NCBI GenBank assembly: GCA_034620365.1
Contig: JAQGEQ010000192.1
Coordinates: 2,599,001-2,663,000, forward strand
Source: Pegea sp. RAD2-039
Lineage: Eukaryota; Chordata; Thaliacea; Salpida; Salpidae
Length of the DNA stretch: 64,000 nt
Direction of reading: 5' to 3'
Under the pieces are notes generated by a model. That model did no database searches and had not been told where the DNA came from. It was given only the letters and a program-made list of their open reading frames with translations. A program made the position numbers and the translations under genes. Below are positions 23,958 to 36,803 of this stretch, one piece after another; the first letter of the stretch is position 1; every line of letters begins with the position of its first letter.

Positions 23958-24904
23958 ATTTTGTTGGAAGACAAATTACTGCCAATATCCCCGCTTTTGA
24001 TTCAAGCTAATGGTTCCACAAAAAAGACATGTTTTTAGTACAACCAAACATTTATAGTTTTCATTGATTAAATGATTTTGAAAATCATTATAAAATCATT
24101 TTTTAAATAAGCTTGAAAAAGATTATGTGAATCAATTAATGTCTATAAAACGAAAAAATAATTGAGTTTTTTTAAGCTACTAAAATTGAGTGATATTAAA
24201 GTTCTATTTTTGTAACTTTAAAAGTCTATACTACATGAAGCACCCCAAAAAAATCACCTCAAAAGTTCTTTTTTATAAATTTAAAATAATCAACTGTCAT
24301 GGCAAGAGTTCTGTAAATTATTAAAGTTAACTTAAACTGGTTTTACGATATGTATTAGCTAAAAGATTCAATGTAGTAAAATAACTTACATATATTTCTT
24401 GTTTTTTACATAATTAACTTATACTTCTCAAAGTTAATATTTATTAAAGCTTATATTTATCTAATGATGAAAATAGTTTTATTTTAGTGATGGATACTTT
24501 CAGACTTTGGACAAAATTTGCGAAGATTTTCTTCAGAATCTTTATCTTTTTAGTGGGTCAGTTTGACTTGCATAATCTTGTTGGTGTAGATAGTGGAATC
24601 CTGGTACATGGGCACCATCTGAATCTTCATAATTTCTACCCTGACATTCATCGTGGGTACTCTCGGCCGAAACAGGACATTTCTTCTTTTCTCTTCTATG
24701 TCAAACCTGAATTTTTAATTTTTCAGCAAAAAGCTTTATTTATACTTTGTGGTAACAAAAAAATTCATGTAATTTTTCTGAGACTTTAGCCGTTCATAAC
24801 AAACAAATCCTAAATTATTGTGATGTTATATGGCTCAAGGTCTTATACAGAGTTAGTTATGTTTAGATACCAGTACGCATGAATCCAAAGTTTGAGATAT
24901 AACT
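23958..24904. other. Intergenic; unassigned 100-codon open frame
   Basis: A plus-strand open frame at 24487-24789 starts MDTFRLWTKF and is rich in Phe, Ile and His. It resembles no family I know and has no visible splice partners or upstream signals. A chance frame is plausible. The rest is AT-rich with no features. Confidence 0.25.
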
Positions 24905-26810
24905 TCATTTATTTATTTCAATAAATGTGAAGGAGGGTGACTAAAGAATGTTAATAATATCAAAAAGGGAGAAAAAAACCCAGTTTAGAAATGAGAATGT
25001 TGGTAATATCAGGAAGATATTCGTTGAATATTAAATCCATTGATGGAAAATAGGTTAAAAAAAATTGAAGCTTTACGAGAAAAAGTTAAAGTTCAGGTTT
25101 TGCGGGCTGGATTGTGAGCTGCCAGTTCATAAGCCAGTTTTTCACCGTGTGTAGTGCAGTTTGAATTTTTAAAGGATTACAAGATAATAGCTTGATATCA
25201 TCTACATACACAAATAAATTGACATCATCTACTGCTACCAGTTTTCTGATGAGGTCTTCAATGAAAAGGAAAAAGAGAAGGGGGCCTAGAACAGAGCTCT
25301 GAGGAACACCACTGGTAACTTGACTAGGAGTATATAAAGATCTTTCTACACGAGTTTGTTTGGTTCTACCTGATAACTAATCTTTAATCTACTGTAAGAT
25401 AAGGCTGTTGATTTTTAAGTTTTGTAATACAATGATGAGCTTGTTGTGTAAGACAGAATCAAACGTTTTAGCAAAATCGAGATAGATGATATCACAAGGA
25501 GTATTACTTTCATAATGGCCTGTAAGCTCATTAAGAAAAGTAAGATGTTGTGTCAGGGAAGAACTCCGCTTCACAAAGTCATGCTGGATATCAGATATTA
25601 GATGGTGCTCCATAAAATTACTGGTCATATGATTGTGAATGATATGTTCGTCAGTTTTACAGATAACTGAAGTCAGCGAAACTGGTCTGTAATTAAGTAC
25701 AGTGCTTCTGGGCCCCTTTTTATGAATAGGAGTAATAAAAGCTTTTTTTTCCAAATTTTTGGAACTATTCCTCGTCTCAGAGTTATGTTAAAAAGTAGCA
25801 ATAAAGATTGTGGTAAAGAGAAAGTAATTTTGTTAAATCAAAGCAGGGATCTGATCAGGGGTATTGGGAACTGATTATCGTATTCAAGAAATAACCTTAG
25901 CTACCATATCGACCATTATGGCAAGATCAGTCTTCTCAGAGACATTTGTAAGAATTTCAGAGTAGGAAAGAGAAGGAGTGTTGCCATCATCGTTTAAAAA
26001 AAGGATTTTGATTTGGTTGTTTAGCAATTCAGCTTTAATCTCTGGTTCCATCACAAGCTGGTTACTGTAATCAATTAGGGGAGGTATTTGAGATTTCACC
26101 TTAACCTTGTGATTTATGAAACCAAAAAATGTTTTCTTGCTAGGTGAAGATAAGACTGCACTTTCTCTTCCTAGATAGAAATTAGCAATAGATTTCGTAA
26201 ACTATACAAAGATCCTTGTACAGAGATTTGATAGAAGGGTCTGCTTTAGTTTGTTTGTATAGGAGGTTTTGTAAATGTTATAGATTACTTGATATTTGGG
26301 CAAATGTGGTTTTATTGTTGACCTTATAAATAGATATAAATTTATCAATTGACTCCCTAACGATGTTAGCAGACCTTGAGTATATAGTATTGATCACTTC
26401 GGTAGAGTAGAAAACAGAAAACCTGTCAACACCTGATAGAAACTTATTAATTCCATCATAATTTCCACGATAAAAGTTTTGTTGCTTGAAGATTTTACGT
26501 TTATTTACCAAGTTTGATAGAGCTTGAATTCAATCATGTTGTGATCGAATGTCGGAGTAGAAGGTTCTATTTGATCAACGTAGATAATGTTTCAGGGTTC
26601 GATATGATAAGAAGATCCAAAGTATTACCACTAAATTGGGTCGGAAAAGTAATCACCTGAGGTAGGTTGGCATCGAGGAAGCTTACAAAGTAATGATTTA
26701 AAATGGCTGAATAAGGATTGTTGCTATCCAACTTAAACGAAGCTCTCATAAATGCTGAATTCGGCTTATTTAAATCAATTTTAATAAAATTAAAACTCCT
26801 TGAAATTTAT
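24905..26810 (-). mobile_element. CR1 copy, minus strand, internally deleted
   Basis: Reading down from 26810, it has the late endonuclease (FKLDSNNPYSAILNHYFVSF, then TLDLLIISNPE), the linker, the RT N-terminus (LNYRPVSLTSVICKTDEH at about 25700) and the RT core with GVPQ at about 25310 and YVDDIKLLS near 25190. After about 25080 a deletion removes the RT C-terminus. The copy then ends in the CR1 3' tail, with a CACCCTCCTTCACATTTATT box and AATAAAT repeats at 24905-24940. Frameshifts and a YADD-to-YVDD change make it inactive. Confidence 0.75.
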
Positions 26811-26814
26811 AATA

Positions 26815-27430
26815 TGCATGGATGCCGTATCAAGTTGGTGATATCAGAAAAATCGAATCTGTTCAGGCAACATTTACGAGATTGGTTTGCAGGAAACTTA
26901 ATATCAAATACGAGAGTTATAAGCATCGTCTCAGCTTTTTCAATCTAGATATTTTGGAAATCCGAAGAATTAAATACGACCTTATTCTGATTTTTAAAAT
27001 TATTCACAACCTAATTGATCTTCAGTTTGATGACTTTTTCTCCATTAGTCCCTCCCTCAAGTTATATCAACTTAGAAGACATAAATTACATCTTAATAAG
27101 CCCACTCCACCAGCTACGTTAACCAGATTAAGTTTTTTCTCATACCGCACAATCAGTACATGGAACAATCTGCCATCAGAGATTGTCATGTCAAAATCAC
27201 TTATGCTGTTCATAAAAAAGCTGAATTGTTATAATATCGCCAACATTGCTATTTCTAAACTGTGAATTTTTCTCTTTTACAATACTATGATTCTGTGCAA
27301 TTCTTCACTGTTCTTCACTCATGCTTTTTCGTTTACACGTCAAATAGATCTAATTTGTGAGAATGTGTGTCAACGAGAGGTGCTCTCTTTAGGCACCCTC
27401 CTTCACATTTATTGTAATAAATAAGTAAAT
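26815..27430 (+). mobile_element. 5'-truncated CR1 copy, RT C-terminus and 3' tail
   Basis: An open frame at 26822-27265 encodes the RT C-terminal domain (MPYQVGDIRKIESVQATFTR to NIANIAISKL, ending TGA). The CR1 3' UTR with its terminal stem-loop (GAGGTGC...GCACCCTC at about 27378-27401) and an AATAAATAAGTAAATAA tail follow. It lies head-to-head with the minus-strand copy at 24905-26810. Both have their own 3' tails, so these are two insertions, not one inverted copy. Confidence 0.8.
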
Positions 27431-27699
27431 AACTCAGGACACACAACATTCTTCAAACCCTTCAATAAGTCCTTAACAGTAACGTTGTCAGTAGTTTTAG
27501 AGGGTGGTTGGTGGGTATATATAAAACGATAAAACTTTTAAAACTAGTTTTAGCTTGGTAACCCTTGTAATTTTTTAATTGTTTTCAAGACGTTAAACTA
27601 TTGTGCAGCAAACTGATTAACTTCTTGAACATCTAAAAATGCTATATAATAATATCTAATAATATTGTGAACTTAAAATGCCTGTTAGCAATCATACCC

Positions 27700-28330
27700 A
27701 ACTTATGTACTCAACGCGTGGCTGCGAGTTACAAATTCAACAGCTCTTATAGCGGACCAAAATCAAATATTACGAGCGAACAGATAATTAGAAGGTCTTA
27801 GGTATCACACTTCAAGATTAATACAGAAAGAATAGGAGCATTGCAGAGGCATAAGTAATACAAAAATTATGAATCGTGTTGAAAGTTGAATTATGAAGGT
27901 TGTTAAGCGGTTTAATTTTGAATGAAGAACCTCTGAAGACATATGAGAGATTGCAATCCTTAATATATTCTAAAAAGTCAAGATGACTAAAACAACTAAT
28001 CATTTTAAATAGCAGTACTAGGTCGAAAAAGGTGTCTATATTGCAAGGATTTAATATTTAGCTTTTAGAGACGGTCTTCGTATGACAAATTTATGCCACA
28101 TCTAAGTAGAGCTTTTCTGGTGAATGATCTTTGAACGAATTCAAGCTTTGTAATATCTTTTTCAAGATAAGGACTCCAAATAAAAAGGTTAAATTCTAAT
28201 TTGGGACGGATGCATGTGGAGCAGAGTCTTAACATGTTCCAGATATTTCTTAAAAGATTTGAGAATTTGGTATGAAGTTATGAACCATTTCTGAAAAAGC
28301 ATTTTTTGTGGTGACTCCTTTTTAAGTCAT
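27700..28330 (-). mobile_element. Second non-LTR lineage, RT C-terminal part
   Basis: On the minus strand from about 28250 down one reads CIRPKLEFNLFIWSPYLEKD, ITKLEFVQRSFTRKALLR and YEDRL..LNIKSLQYRHLF, then a 61-codon frame (27818-28003) for the end of the protein. The motifs (RP.LE...W.PY...DI..LE.VQR.FT....) are the classic C-terminal region after the RT of jockey/CR1-clade elements, but the residues differ clearly from the main CR1 family. Stops are present. The 3' end matches 550-780. Confidence 0.7.
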
Positions 28331-29161
28331 GAAAAATTATAAGTGATAAATACCATAAAAATTCTTTCGAAGATTTCAGCTAATTACTAAAACTTTCCTC
28401 AAAAGGTACACTTCGTTAAAAACTTAAATCAAGAGTGTTTAGCTTTTTGCAAACAAATTTTTTAGAGAGTATTGTAAATAAAATTTAAATAAATGTTCAA
28501 ACTGAATTTAGTATCTCTTAAAGCTTAATATCAAAAATTTCGTATTTCATTATTAACTATGCTTATATATAAAAGTTCTTTTGTCTAAACTTTTAATCTA
28601 ATTTAATTTCAAAAGATTTGATTTAAGTTGAAAATTGAAACTCATTTTCTTCTGTTAATTGATTTTTCAAAATATAGCTCTTAAGTAAAACAAATGATCT
28701 GAAAAAATGTCTTCCGTAAAATGAATGTATTCACGATCAAGTTAAAGCAGCTTGGTACTTCGAACGAAGCTCAAACAGTTGAATAAGATAATATAAAGAG
28801 TATTAAAAGCTTTTCTGTGACTAATTATGATCACAATGGTTTTGAACAGCTACTGGTGTTAAATTTTAAATTTTTTGTTGGCATTTTATAGCTAGTCTAT
28901 AAAAATGTAGAAATTAATTTGATGTTTAATAGGTTAGAAGAGATTATTTTAAGATTTTATTGGATTTTAGATTAACAACAACATTTTTATAGGAGTTTCT
29001 TATACAGAAGAATTTTGGCAGATTTGATGATATTTTCACTTAAGACGAATAATAGACAGACAGACAACAAAACATCTTGAAACACAAGTTAGAGATTTAC
29101 ACAATTGTATAAAATATAAAGTTTGTAGTAATAATCAACTCAAAAGTAGATAAAAATTATT
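28331..29161. other. Intergenic spacer downstream of the SCOT gene
   Basis: AT-rich, no gene or repeat recognised. It includes the 3' flank of the SCOT gene, whose minus-strand transcript should end here. Confidence 0.4.
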
Positions 29162-31678
29162 TTATAATGACTTCATAGGAGACAAGTTTTGTGAGATTTC
29201 AATCTGACATCCAGTTGCCTTCTTGACATCTTCTACTGAAACACCTTGGGCAAGTTCAGTCAGGACAAGACCTTTGCCAGGGACCACTTCAAAAACACAC
29301 TGAAAGCAAAAAAAAAATTGTTTTAAAATTTAAAAACAATTAAAGACGAGAAACAAAATTGAATGTAACTACGACAAATGTTACTTACAAGTTCGGTAAT
29401 AATCATATCTACGCAACCTTTACCAGTCAATGGTAAGCTACACTGGTCGACAATTTTATGCTTTCCATTCTTAGCAACATGTTCCATGGTAACAACGACT
29501 TTAGTTCCACAACTACCAACTAGATCCATCGCTCCTCCCATTCCTTTTACTACTTTGCCCTTAAAATCAAATCGTAAAAAAAAGTTATTTTGAAAATATC
29601 ATAAAATTTCTGATTTTTTCAAACTGAGCTCACTGGTATCATCCAATTAGCAAGATCACCAGATTTTGAAACTTGCATGGCTCCCAGCATAGTCAAGTGG
29701 ATGTGGCCTCCTCTAATCATCGCAAAACTTTCATCACTTGAAAAATAAGATGATCCTTCTACTACAGTGACTGTCTCTTTACCAGCATTAATCAAATCTG
29801 CATCTTCTTCTCCTAAACGAGGAAAGGGTCCCTGTAAATGATGAGAGTCATTTGATGGAAAAAACTAGAGATCAAATAGTGGATTCATCATACGGATGAC
29901 AGAATTATAGGTTTCAAATGATTTGATCTCTCACCAAGCCTAAGACACCATTTTCACTCTGCAGAGTAATATTCATTCCTTTTGGAATGTAATTGCTTGC
30001 TAACATCGGCATTCCAATTCCTAGATTAGCATACATGCCATCTTGGAATTCACAAGCAGCTCGTTTAATGATTCGATTTCTTTTTTCTACATCAGGATTT
30101 ACAGTCTCTTGTGATTGAGATGGTTCTTTAAGAGTAGTCAAGCGCTGAAAATGAAGAAGTTTTAGATGAGAAGTTGAAAGAAGATTTCTACTTCAATTCG
30201 CTTTTCATATGATTTTCCTTGTATGATACGTTGAACATAAACCCCAGGAACATGAACATCTTCAGGTCTGATCTCACCACATTCAACTATTTCTTCAACT
30301 TCAGCAATTGTAATTTTTCCAGCCTATCATAAACTGAATCATCTAATTTTCTTGTAAGATGAAACAACCCATTTACTTTACACATCGGTTTGTTAAAGTT
30401 GTTGGCGGTTTTGCGGAAGATTAAGTTACCGGCTTTGTCAGCTTTCCAGGCCTTGATTAAAGAGAAATCGCCAGTAATAGCTGTTTCCATGACAAAGTCT
30501 CGCCCATCAAAATTACGGCTCTGTAAGAAGATTTCAAATTTACAATAAAATCTTCAAACTTTTTTGAATATTTTGTTTTTATACATCTGGAGATAATTAT
30601 TCCTAATTTCAATCAAATTCGATGATTATTATATATAAATTTACTTCTAATATTGATAATTTATAGATATAATATACTAAATTGGAATTAAATATCGAAA
30701 TTTCATTATTTATGACTAACAAAGTGTCGTTAAAAGCTTCTGTTTAGTTTGCAAAAAGGAAACAAAATAACAATTTCATAAACAAATTACTTCTCTTGGT
30801 TCACTGTGAATACAAATTGTTTTGTCAGGATTATACTTTATAGGTGCACCACCTAAATGGATAAGTGTCCCATATCCTGTAGGTGTGAAAAATGCTGGTA
30901 TACCAGCACCACCAGCTCGAATTCGTTCAGCTAATGTACCTTGAGGTGTTAGCTCAACCTAAAACAGTTTATACTTGTTAGTTTATACACCCGAATGATT
31001 TCAGAGATTTATTACAAAGTGAAAGGGTTTTTACCTCTAATTCACCAGAAAGATATTGTCTTTCAAACTCAGCATTTTCACCAACATAAGATGAAATCAT
31101 TCTTCTAATTTGTTTAGCTTTCAACAATAGTCCAAGACCAAAGTGGTCAGTTCTAAAAGTTTAATAAAATTACAACTGAAGAAAAACTGAAAACAATTTT
31201 GTGAACTTACCCAGCATTATTACTAACAACAGTTAAATCTTTTGCTCCATTTTGAAGAACACCATTGATTAAATTTTCAGGTATTCCACACAATCCAAAC
31301 CCTCCTACTAACAGCTTGGAACCACTTTTTACATCTTTCAGGGCACTTTCAGGACATTCAAAAAATTCAGCAGATTTCAATAAAGTTGTCGAAAATTGAG
31401 ATACCTGAAATAAAAGAAAATATTAATTAAAATATTAACTTATACCTTCATTTATATAATAGTTATAGCAACTAATATTAACAACTATATAATTAATAAT
31501 GTCAAAATAATAGTTACATCTCTTTACTTAAAATAAATTATTAAGAAGATACTTTATTAAAATCTAAGCTAAACTTAGATGACTTGAAGTTATGCAATAA
31601 CAAAACTTGACTTACTATAAAAAACTTATTTATTGGATTTAAGAATTTTTTTGCACTAGATACTTTTGAAGATAACAT
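29162..31678 (-). CDS. OXCT1: Succinyl-CoA:3-ketoacid CoA-transferase, mitochondrial (SCOT)
   Basis: Ten coding exons: 31616-31678, 31211-31404, 31035-31152, 30791-30958, 30377-30520, 30192-30323, 29935-30144, 29634-29831, 29389-29559, 29162-29299. All junctions are GT-AG and in phase and give 511 residues (human about 520). The enzyme moves CoA from succinyl-CoA to acetoacetate in the mitochondrial matrix, the step that activates ketone bodies. Landmarks: a basic, Ser-rich N-terminus fitting a presequence; [16 protein letters not shown] and VVSNNAG in the first domain; [19 protein letters not shown] in the middle; and, in the second domain, [25 protein letters not shown] with the CoA-accepting catalytic Glu at about residue 337, and [10 protein letters not shown]. 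No lesion is seen. A decayed paralogue is unlikely, because every exon is open and the conserved blocks are intact. Confidence 0.95.
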
Positions 31679-32784
31679 GATCTTTTAGCTTTCAAAATTT
31701 CATCAGAATTAATTCTTCAAAATAATAAATGTGAATTAATGATAAGTAAGAATCATAATAATTTGAGATTAATATTCACTGAGCTTTAAAATAGCTTAAA
31801 TTCTATCTTATGATAAATTATTTGTAAATTAGATCAATAAATTATCAACAATACCCAAAAAATGTAGAAAAACATAAATAAAAGTTGTATTTATAACCTA
31901 AAAACTATAGTCTAAATTTGTTTTTATTTGTAATTTTTCTTTTAAATTTATATAAACTATAGATAAAAGATAAACTGAAAATTTTTTGTTTAATTGAATT
32001 TTCAAATTTACTCTTTAAAAGAAATTGTAAAGTTTTATATGAATTTTTTCTTTACATCAATTTTAAATGTGATAAGAAAGTTTTAAAATATCGTTTAGAT
32101 ATCAAATATTATTGGCAGAACTAACAATATTAATAAAAGAATAAAAAATGATGAAGCAAAAAAAACAATTTAAAAATTGTTACTTTGGTTACTTAAAAAG
32201 ACATTTTAGTAATTTTCAAATCAATTACAAAATGTCAATCTGATTTTATCCGAAACTATTGAATTATTTTAAATTATTTATCTTATTAATAAATAAGAAA
32301 ACAAAACTTATGTAGTTAACGTCACTTATTGTAATCATTTTAATTAGGTAATCACACCTCTGCAAAGCACCAATAAGGATTGAGTTGAACATTTTTGGAC
32401 TGTATTACGATTGACTCCACAATTAATTTTAGATAAACGTTTTAAGAAAATTAAGTAATTTTATAGTCTTTAAGTCGAAGATTTCCAAGGTATTATTCAA
32501 TTTAGACTTAGGGTTTGAACTTTAAACCAGGGGCTTAGTTGAATTCCAATCAAAGGGCTTTAAATCAAATTGAATTTAAAATTTTAGTTGAGTTTCTACC
32601 TCTCTCATTTTTATTGAGAAAAGTTACCTTTACTAACATCTCTTAGTTAATTGATTGAATTAAAAACTCCGTCAAAGATCTTATTCTTTACAGTTTAGTG
32701 GTTTTTCTGTTTTACTCTAGTTGCATCATAAGGATTTGGATTTTTCAAATCGATCTTATTTTCAATATGATACTTATTTATCAA
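31679..32784. other. AT-rich upstream region of the SCOT gene
   Basis: No gene found. It should contain the SCOT promoter, but no clear TATA or other motif stands out in sequence this rich in A and T. Confidence 0.35.
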
Positions 32785-33475
32785 TATTTTCAAATTGTAC
32801 ATACATCCAATTCTTGAGTACAATGTCAGTGCACGGATGCCATATCAAGTTAGTGATATCAACAAAAATCGAATCTGTTCAGGGAACATTTACAAGATTG
32901 GTATGCAGGAAACTTAATATTAAATGTGATAGCTACAAACTTCGTCTTAGCTTCTTAAATTTAGATACTTTGAAAATTCGGAGGATTATATACGACTTAA
33001 TTCTTATTTTTAAAATTATACACAATTTAATTGATATTCAGTTTGATGCTTACTTTTCCTTTAGTCCTCCCCTCAAGTTTTATCAACTCAGACGACACAC
33101 ATCTTAATAAGCCCATATCACCTAGTCCGTTAATCAGATCAAATTTTTTCTCATACTGCACAATTATTACTTGGAACCAGCTGCCATCAGACATTGTCAT
33201 CTCAAAATCACTCGCGTTGTTCAAGCAGAAGTTGAACCGTTATAATACTGTCAACATCGCCATTTCTAAACTATGATTCTTTTTTGCTATTTTGTATTAT
33301 CATTCTCTGTAATTACTCACTGTTATATGCCTTGAGGACTACTGAAATCCCATGTTTTACATCTTTTTCTTTCTATAGTTTTAACTAAGTAGATATTATT
33401 TGTGAGAATGTGTGATAGCGGGAGGTGTTCTCTTCAGGCACCCTCCTTCACATTTATTGAAATAAATAAATTTTC
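32785..33475 (+). mobile_element. 5'-truncated CR1 copy, RT C-terminus and 3' tail
   Basis: Begins in the RT near the residues for PILEYN and runs through the C-terminal domain with frameshifts (KIESVQGTFTRLVCRKLNIK at about 32870-32925). It ends in the CR1 3' UTR with a terminal stem-loop (GGGAGGTGT...GCACCCTCC, a G-T pair replacing G-C) and GAAATAAATAAAT. Confidence 0.8.
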
Positions 33476-34246
33476 TTCTGAGCCGACCGGTGTCGAGTTA
33501 CTTTCAAAGTATTTAATTACTTTATGATTTTTCCATCATTTTGATTTTTTGCAACAACTAATTTATAAGTTTAAAAGTATTTGTTGAGCTAACCTATATA
33601 TTTAGTTAGCAATCCTAATTTTTAAAAAGCTATAGAAATCGTAAAATTAATTTTAACTTTAAATTAAGCTAGGTTAGTAATTCTTTTAATACTATTTATG
33701 ATTAACAGTGAAAAAGGCTGCTTGAGTTATCATTAAATAAATAAATGACTTTTAGCTTAGTAAAAATTAGATGCAATAATACTCGATATTTGAAATTAGT
33801 TTATTTGGTTTGATCAAAAACTAAGTACCTATTGCAAATTTTTAGCTTGTTCAAAAAAAACTAAGATATGTTGCCAGTTACTTTAACAATCAAATTATAG
33901 TTATACTCAATGAGAAAGTATAAGATTATTTTCAGTACTAGCTATAACACACTGCTAGGTAACTTTATCAACTAAAACTCGAAATTAGTATAGTTACTTG
34001 CATGAGTTTTTGCTAATTGTAATTTCTCTAAGTTGAATAAATCCATCAAAAGTTTTCATGATGAATGTAAGCGTTAGTGAAGTACAATCTTTTCAAACAA
34101 TCACTTGGTTTGTGTGATTACAATGATTTTTATTGAGTTTAATCATTGTTGGTAAATAACAAAAAACTTCGGTACAAAATGGTTGCACTAATCAATAAGA
34201 AGTAGTAAAAATATAAACTGAGAAAATAGCATCCAGCTGGTATCAT
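33476..34246. other. Spacer downstream of MED27
   Basis: AT-rich, no gene recognised. Confidence 0.35.
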
Positions 34247-36803
34247 CTACTGAGGACGACAACCCTCGTGGCAGGCTTCCGACATCCGGTAGTAATCTCT
34301 AACATAAGCAGGAAGTCCATCTTTTAAAACATTTTTGCAAAAAATACATTGATCCGTAAACAGGGTGCGATATGTCACCAAGAATCTCTACAAATTGAAA
34401 TTAGTTAATAAAAGTAAAAAAAGTAAAACTAAACAAACTAAAATGTAACTACTTACAATAGTCAAGAGAAAAGGGTGTTCGACTTGAAAACTGTGCGTCA
34501 CGTAATGCATGGATGCGGATATCGCCAAGTCAGAGATTTTACGGAAGACATTAGATTTGGAAGGAGTGTCTAAGTCCCATTGATCATCTAGATCCTTAAA
34601 ACTTTCATCTAAGCCTTTAACCTATCAGTTGAACAAATCAAATATTTTAGATATTAAATATATGTTTCAGGGTTAGTTTAGTTGTAAAATATAGACAAAA
34701 ATGAACTGGAATCAGAAAGATGGGTGGAATAATCGAAACAATTTCGTGTAAATAAAAAGTTTTGAAATGTTGAAGTCATAGGGGCTTAGGTGGGTGTAAG
34801 ATTATTCAATTTGAACATTGATTAAGTCAGAAACAAGGCAGAGAACAAAGATCAATTTTGAGCTCCTAAATATATATTGTTTGAAAAATGATTAGAGATT
34901 ATCAGTAAAGAAAACTTGAGTTCACTGAAATGTCATTTTTGATTCAATTGAAAAGTTCAATTTTATTAATCTTTTAAAAATAAGATTTTAAAGACTGAAA
35001 GTTGATGAATTGATAAAACTAGACTTCATTTGATTCAAATCTAACTTGAATTACTCACAATGATTTTTTCTACATTAAGGTGCCACATAGAAAGCAGAGC
35101 CACAAAATTGCGAGCAACTGAAACCTTAAGAATGCGATGATTGCCTGCTACATGAACAATCTCAGCTGAATGAGAAAGAGGTGTTCGAGAGACCTGAACA
35201 ATTGCTGATTTGATTGTACTGAAAATAAATTATTGTTTAACCAACTTGAATCAATTTCATTATTCTTTAAATAGTTTTAAATTGTCATAAAATCCATATC
35301 AATGATTCCATCATAGTTATTTCTACTTACTTTTCATTAGCGATTTGCATATGCCGAACCATAGGTACCTTTCGAGGGTTACCAGGTCTAGATGAATGGT
35401 AAATTGGTTTGAGACGATCAGTAAAAGCTTTTTGTAAAGCTAAGCTAGAGACTTGTGAGTATTCACTTACTCTACGAAACCACTAAAAAAATTATAAAAA
35501 AAATCATTTCCATTTACATAAAATGAGATGTGAAAGGCTAAAAGTGAGATTTACTTTTTGAATTTGATAACTGTCTCTATATTTTGAAGTTTTATCAGAA
35601 CAACAGTCCATATTTAACCAAGACATAGGTAAGTTTACAGTTAAGTCAGATATTGGAACAGCTGCATTTGTATATTTTTCCACTTCGCTGCAATTAGTAA
35701 AAACTGATTCACAATTTAATAAATGTAGGAAAAACAATTAGTATAGCAATTAATTACCAACTAAATCAGCTTAAACATGAAAAATTTTGGTACTTTCTTT
35801 ATATATGTACAGTTATTAATTGTTTTCAAATGAAAGCTACTCAAAAATATTGATTTACAAAAACTATAATTTATTTTAATTAGGTCAACTATGCCAAAAA
35901 ATAAATAGATCTATATAATTACTGAGTGAACATTAAGATAAATTATAGAAATTTAATAACTTATAATCTTTGTTGACAGCTGTTAAAAGCTCTTGAAAAT
36001 CTGTCAAAAACTTTGTAGTATCTTTAGGAACATCATTTTCTGTAGCCTCATTTTTTAAGTCAGTTTCTTCACTTATATTACTCTTACAAAGAAACTTTAA
36101 CACGTTTGTAACAGTGGCACGTAACTGCGTGTTGTAAGAAAGGCCCTGAAATACATTAATCATTACTAGTTGTAAGAATAAAGTATTTTCATTTAACATA
36201 TCTAGTAAAACCAGTTAGTAAAAAATAGTTTGTTAAATTCAATTACTTATATTTATACTGAGAGATATTTTTTGAACAAAATTATAAGTTAGATATAAAT
36301 GCATATTTGTTATATAGGTTTATTTACTTTTATTATTACCAAAAAAATTATATTTAAATATGTTAATTTCTTTTTAAACTAAAATATCAAATATACTAAA
36401 AAAATATTGATAAAATTTATACTTTAAAGAGTTGTAATAAATTTTAGTATTAATTTATATCACATAATATTATATATAATAGTCATTAAACAATTATAAT
36501 TATTTTTAGATTCTATAAGGAGTCATACAAACAAAATATGATTTATATTATGTTTAATAGATTCATCAATTGAAATCAGATATACAAAAATTCTTAAATT
36601 ATTTATTAACTATTTATTAATGATAAATTAAAAATAAATTCTTTTATTTCATTGCTTCAAATTTTCAAAAGTTTTGGAACCAAAAATATATATTTATTTT
36701 CTTTAAATAAAATTAAAAATAATTAAAAATCTAATATTACCTGATTAACTGATTCAAAATTCATTTTTGCTGTTGTAAACAGATTAGGATGCTGGTTAGA
36801 CAT
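34247..36803 (-). CDS. MED27: Mediator complex subunit 27
   Basis: Seven coding exons: 36741-36803, 35961-36145, 35555-35687, 35331-35482, 35059-35218, 34457-34621, 34247-34387. They join in phase to 332 residues (human 311). MED27 is a subunit of Mediator, the nuclear complex that links activators to RNA polymerase II. The assignment rests on the N-terminal helical part (FLTDFQELLTAVNKDYNEVE), the middle segment IIVKGLDESFKDLD...WDLDTPSKSNVFRKISDLA, and especially the C-terminus: LVTYRTLFTDQCIFCKNVLK, then DGLP and SEACHEGCR. C300, C303, C325 and C329 fit the MED27 C-terminal zinc-binding pattern. The extra length lies in the acidic loop of exon 2. No defect is seen. The start is the first ATG of the open frame, with stops just upstream. 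Confidence 0.92.

Noticed and set aside
24487-24789. 100-codon frame starting MDTFRLWTKF
   Set aside because: No recognisable family, no splice signals in context, and hydrophobic composition typical of T-rich DNA. Kept only as a note under the spacer.
24905-27430. Single CR1 insertion with 5' inversion (twin priming)
   Set aside because: Both arms end in their own 3' tail with AATAAAT repeats, which twin priming does not produce.
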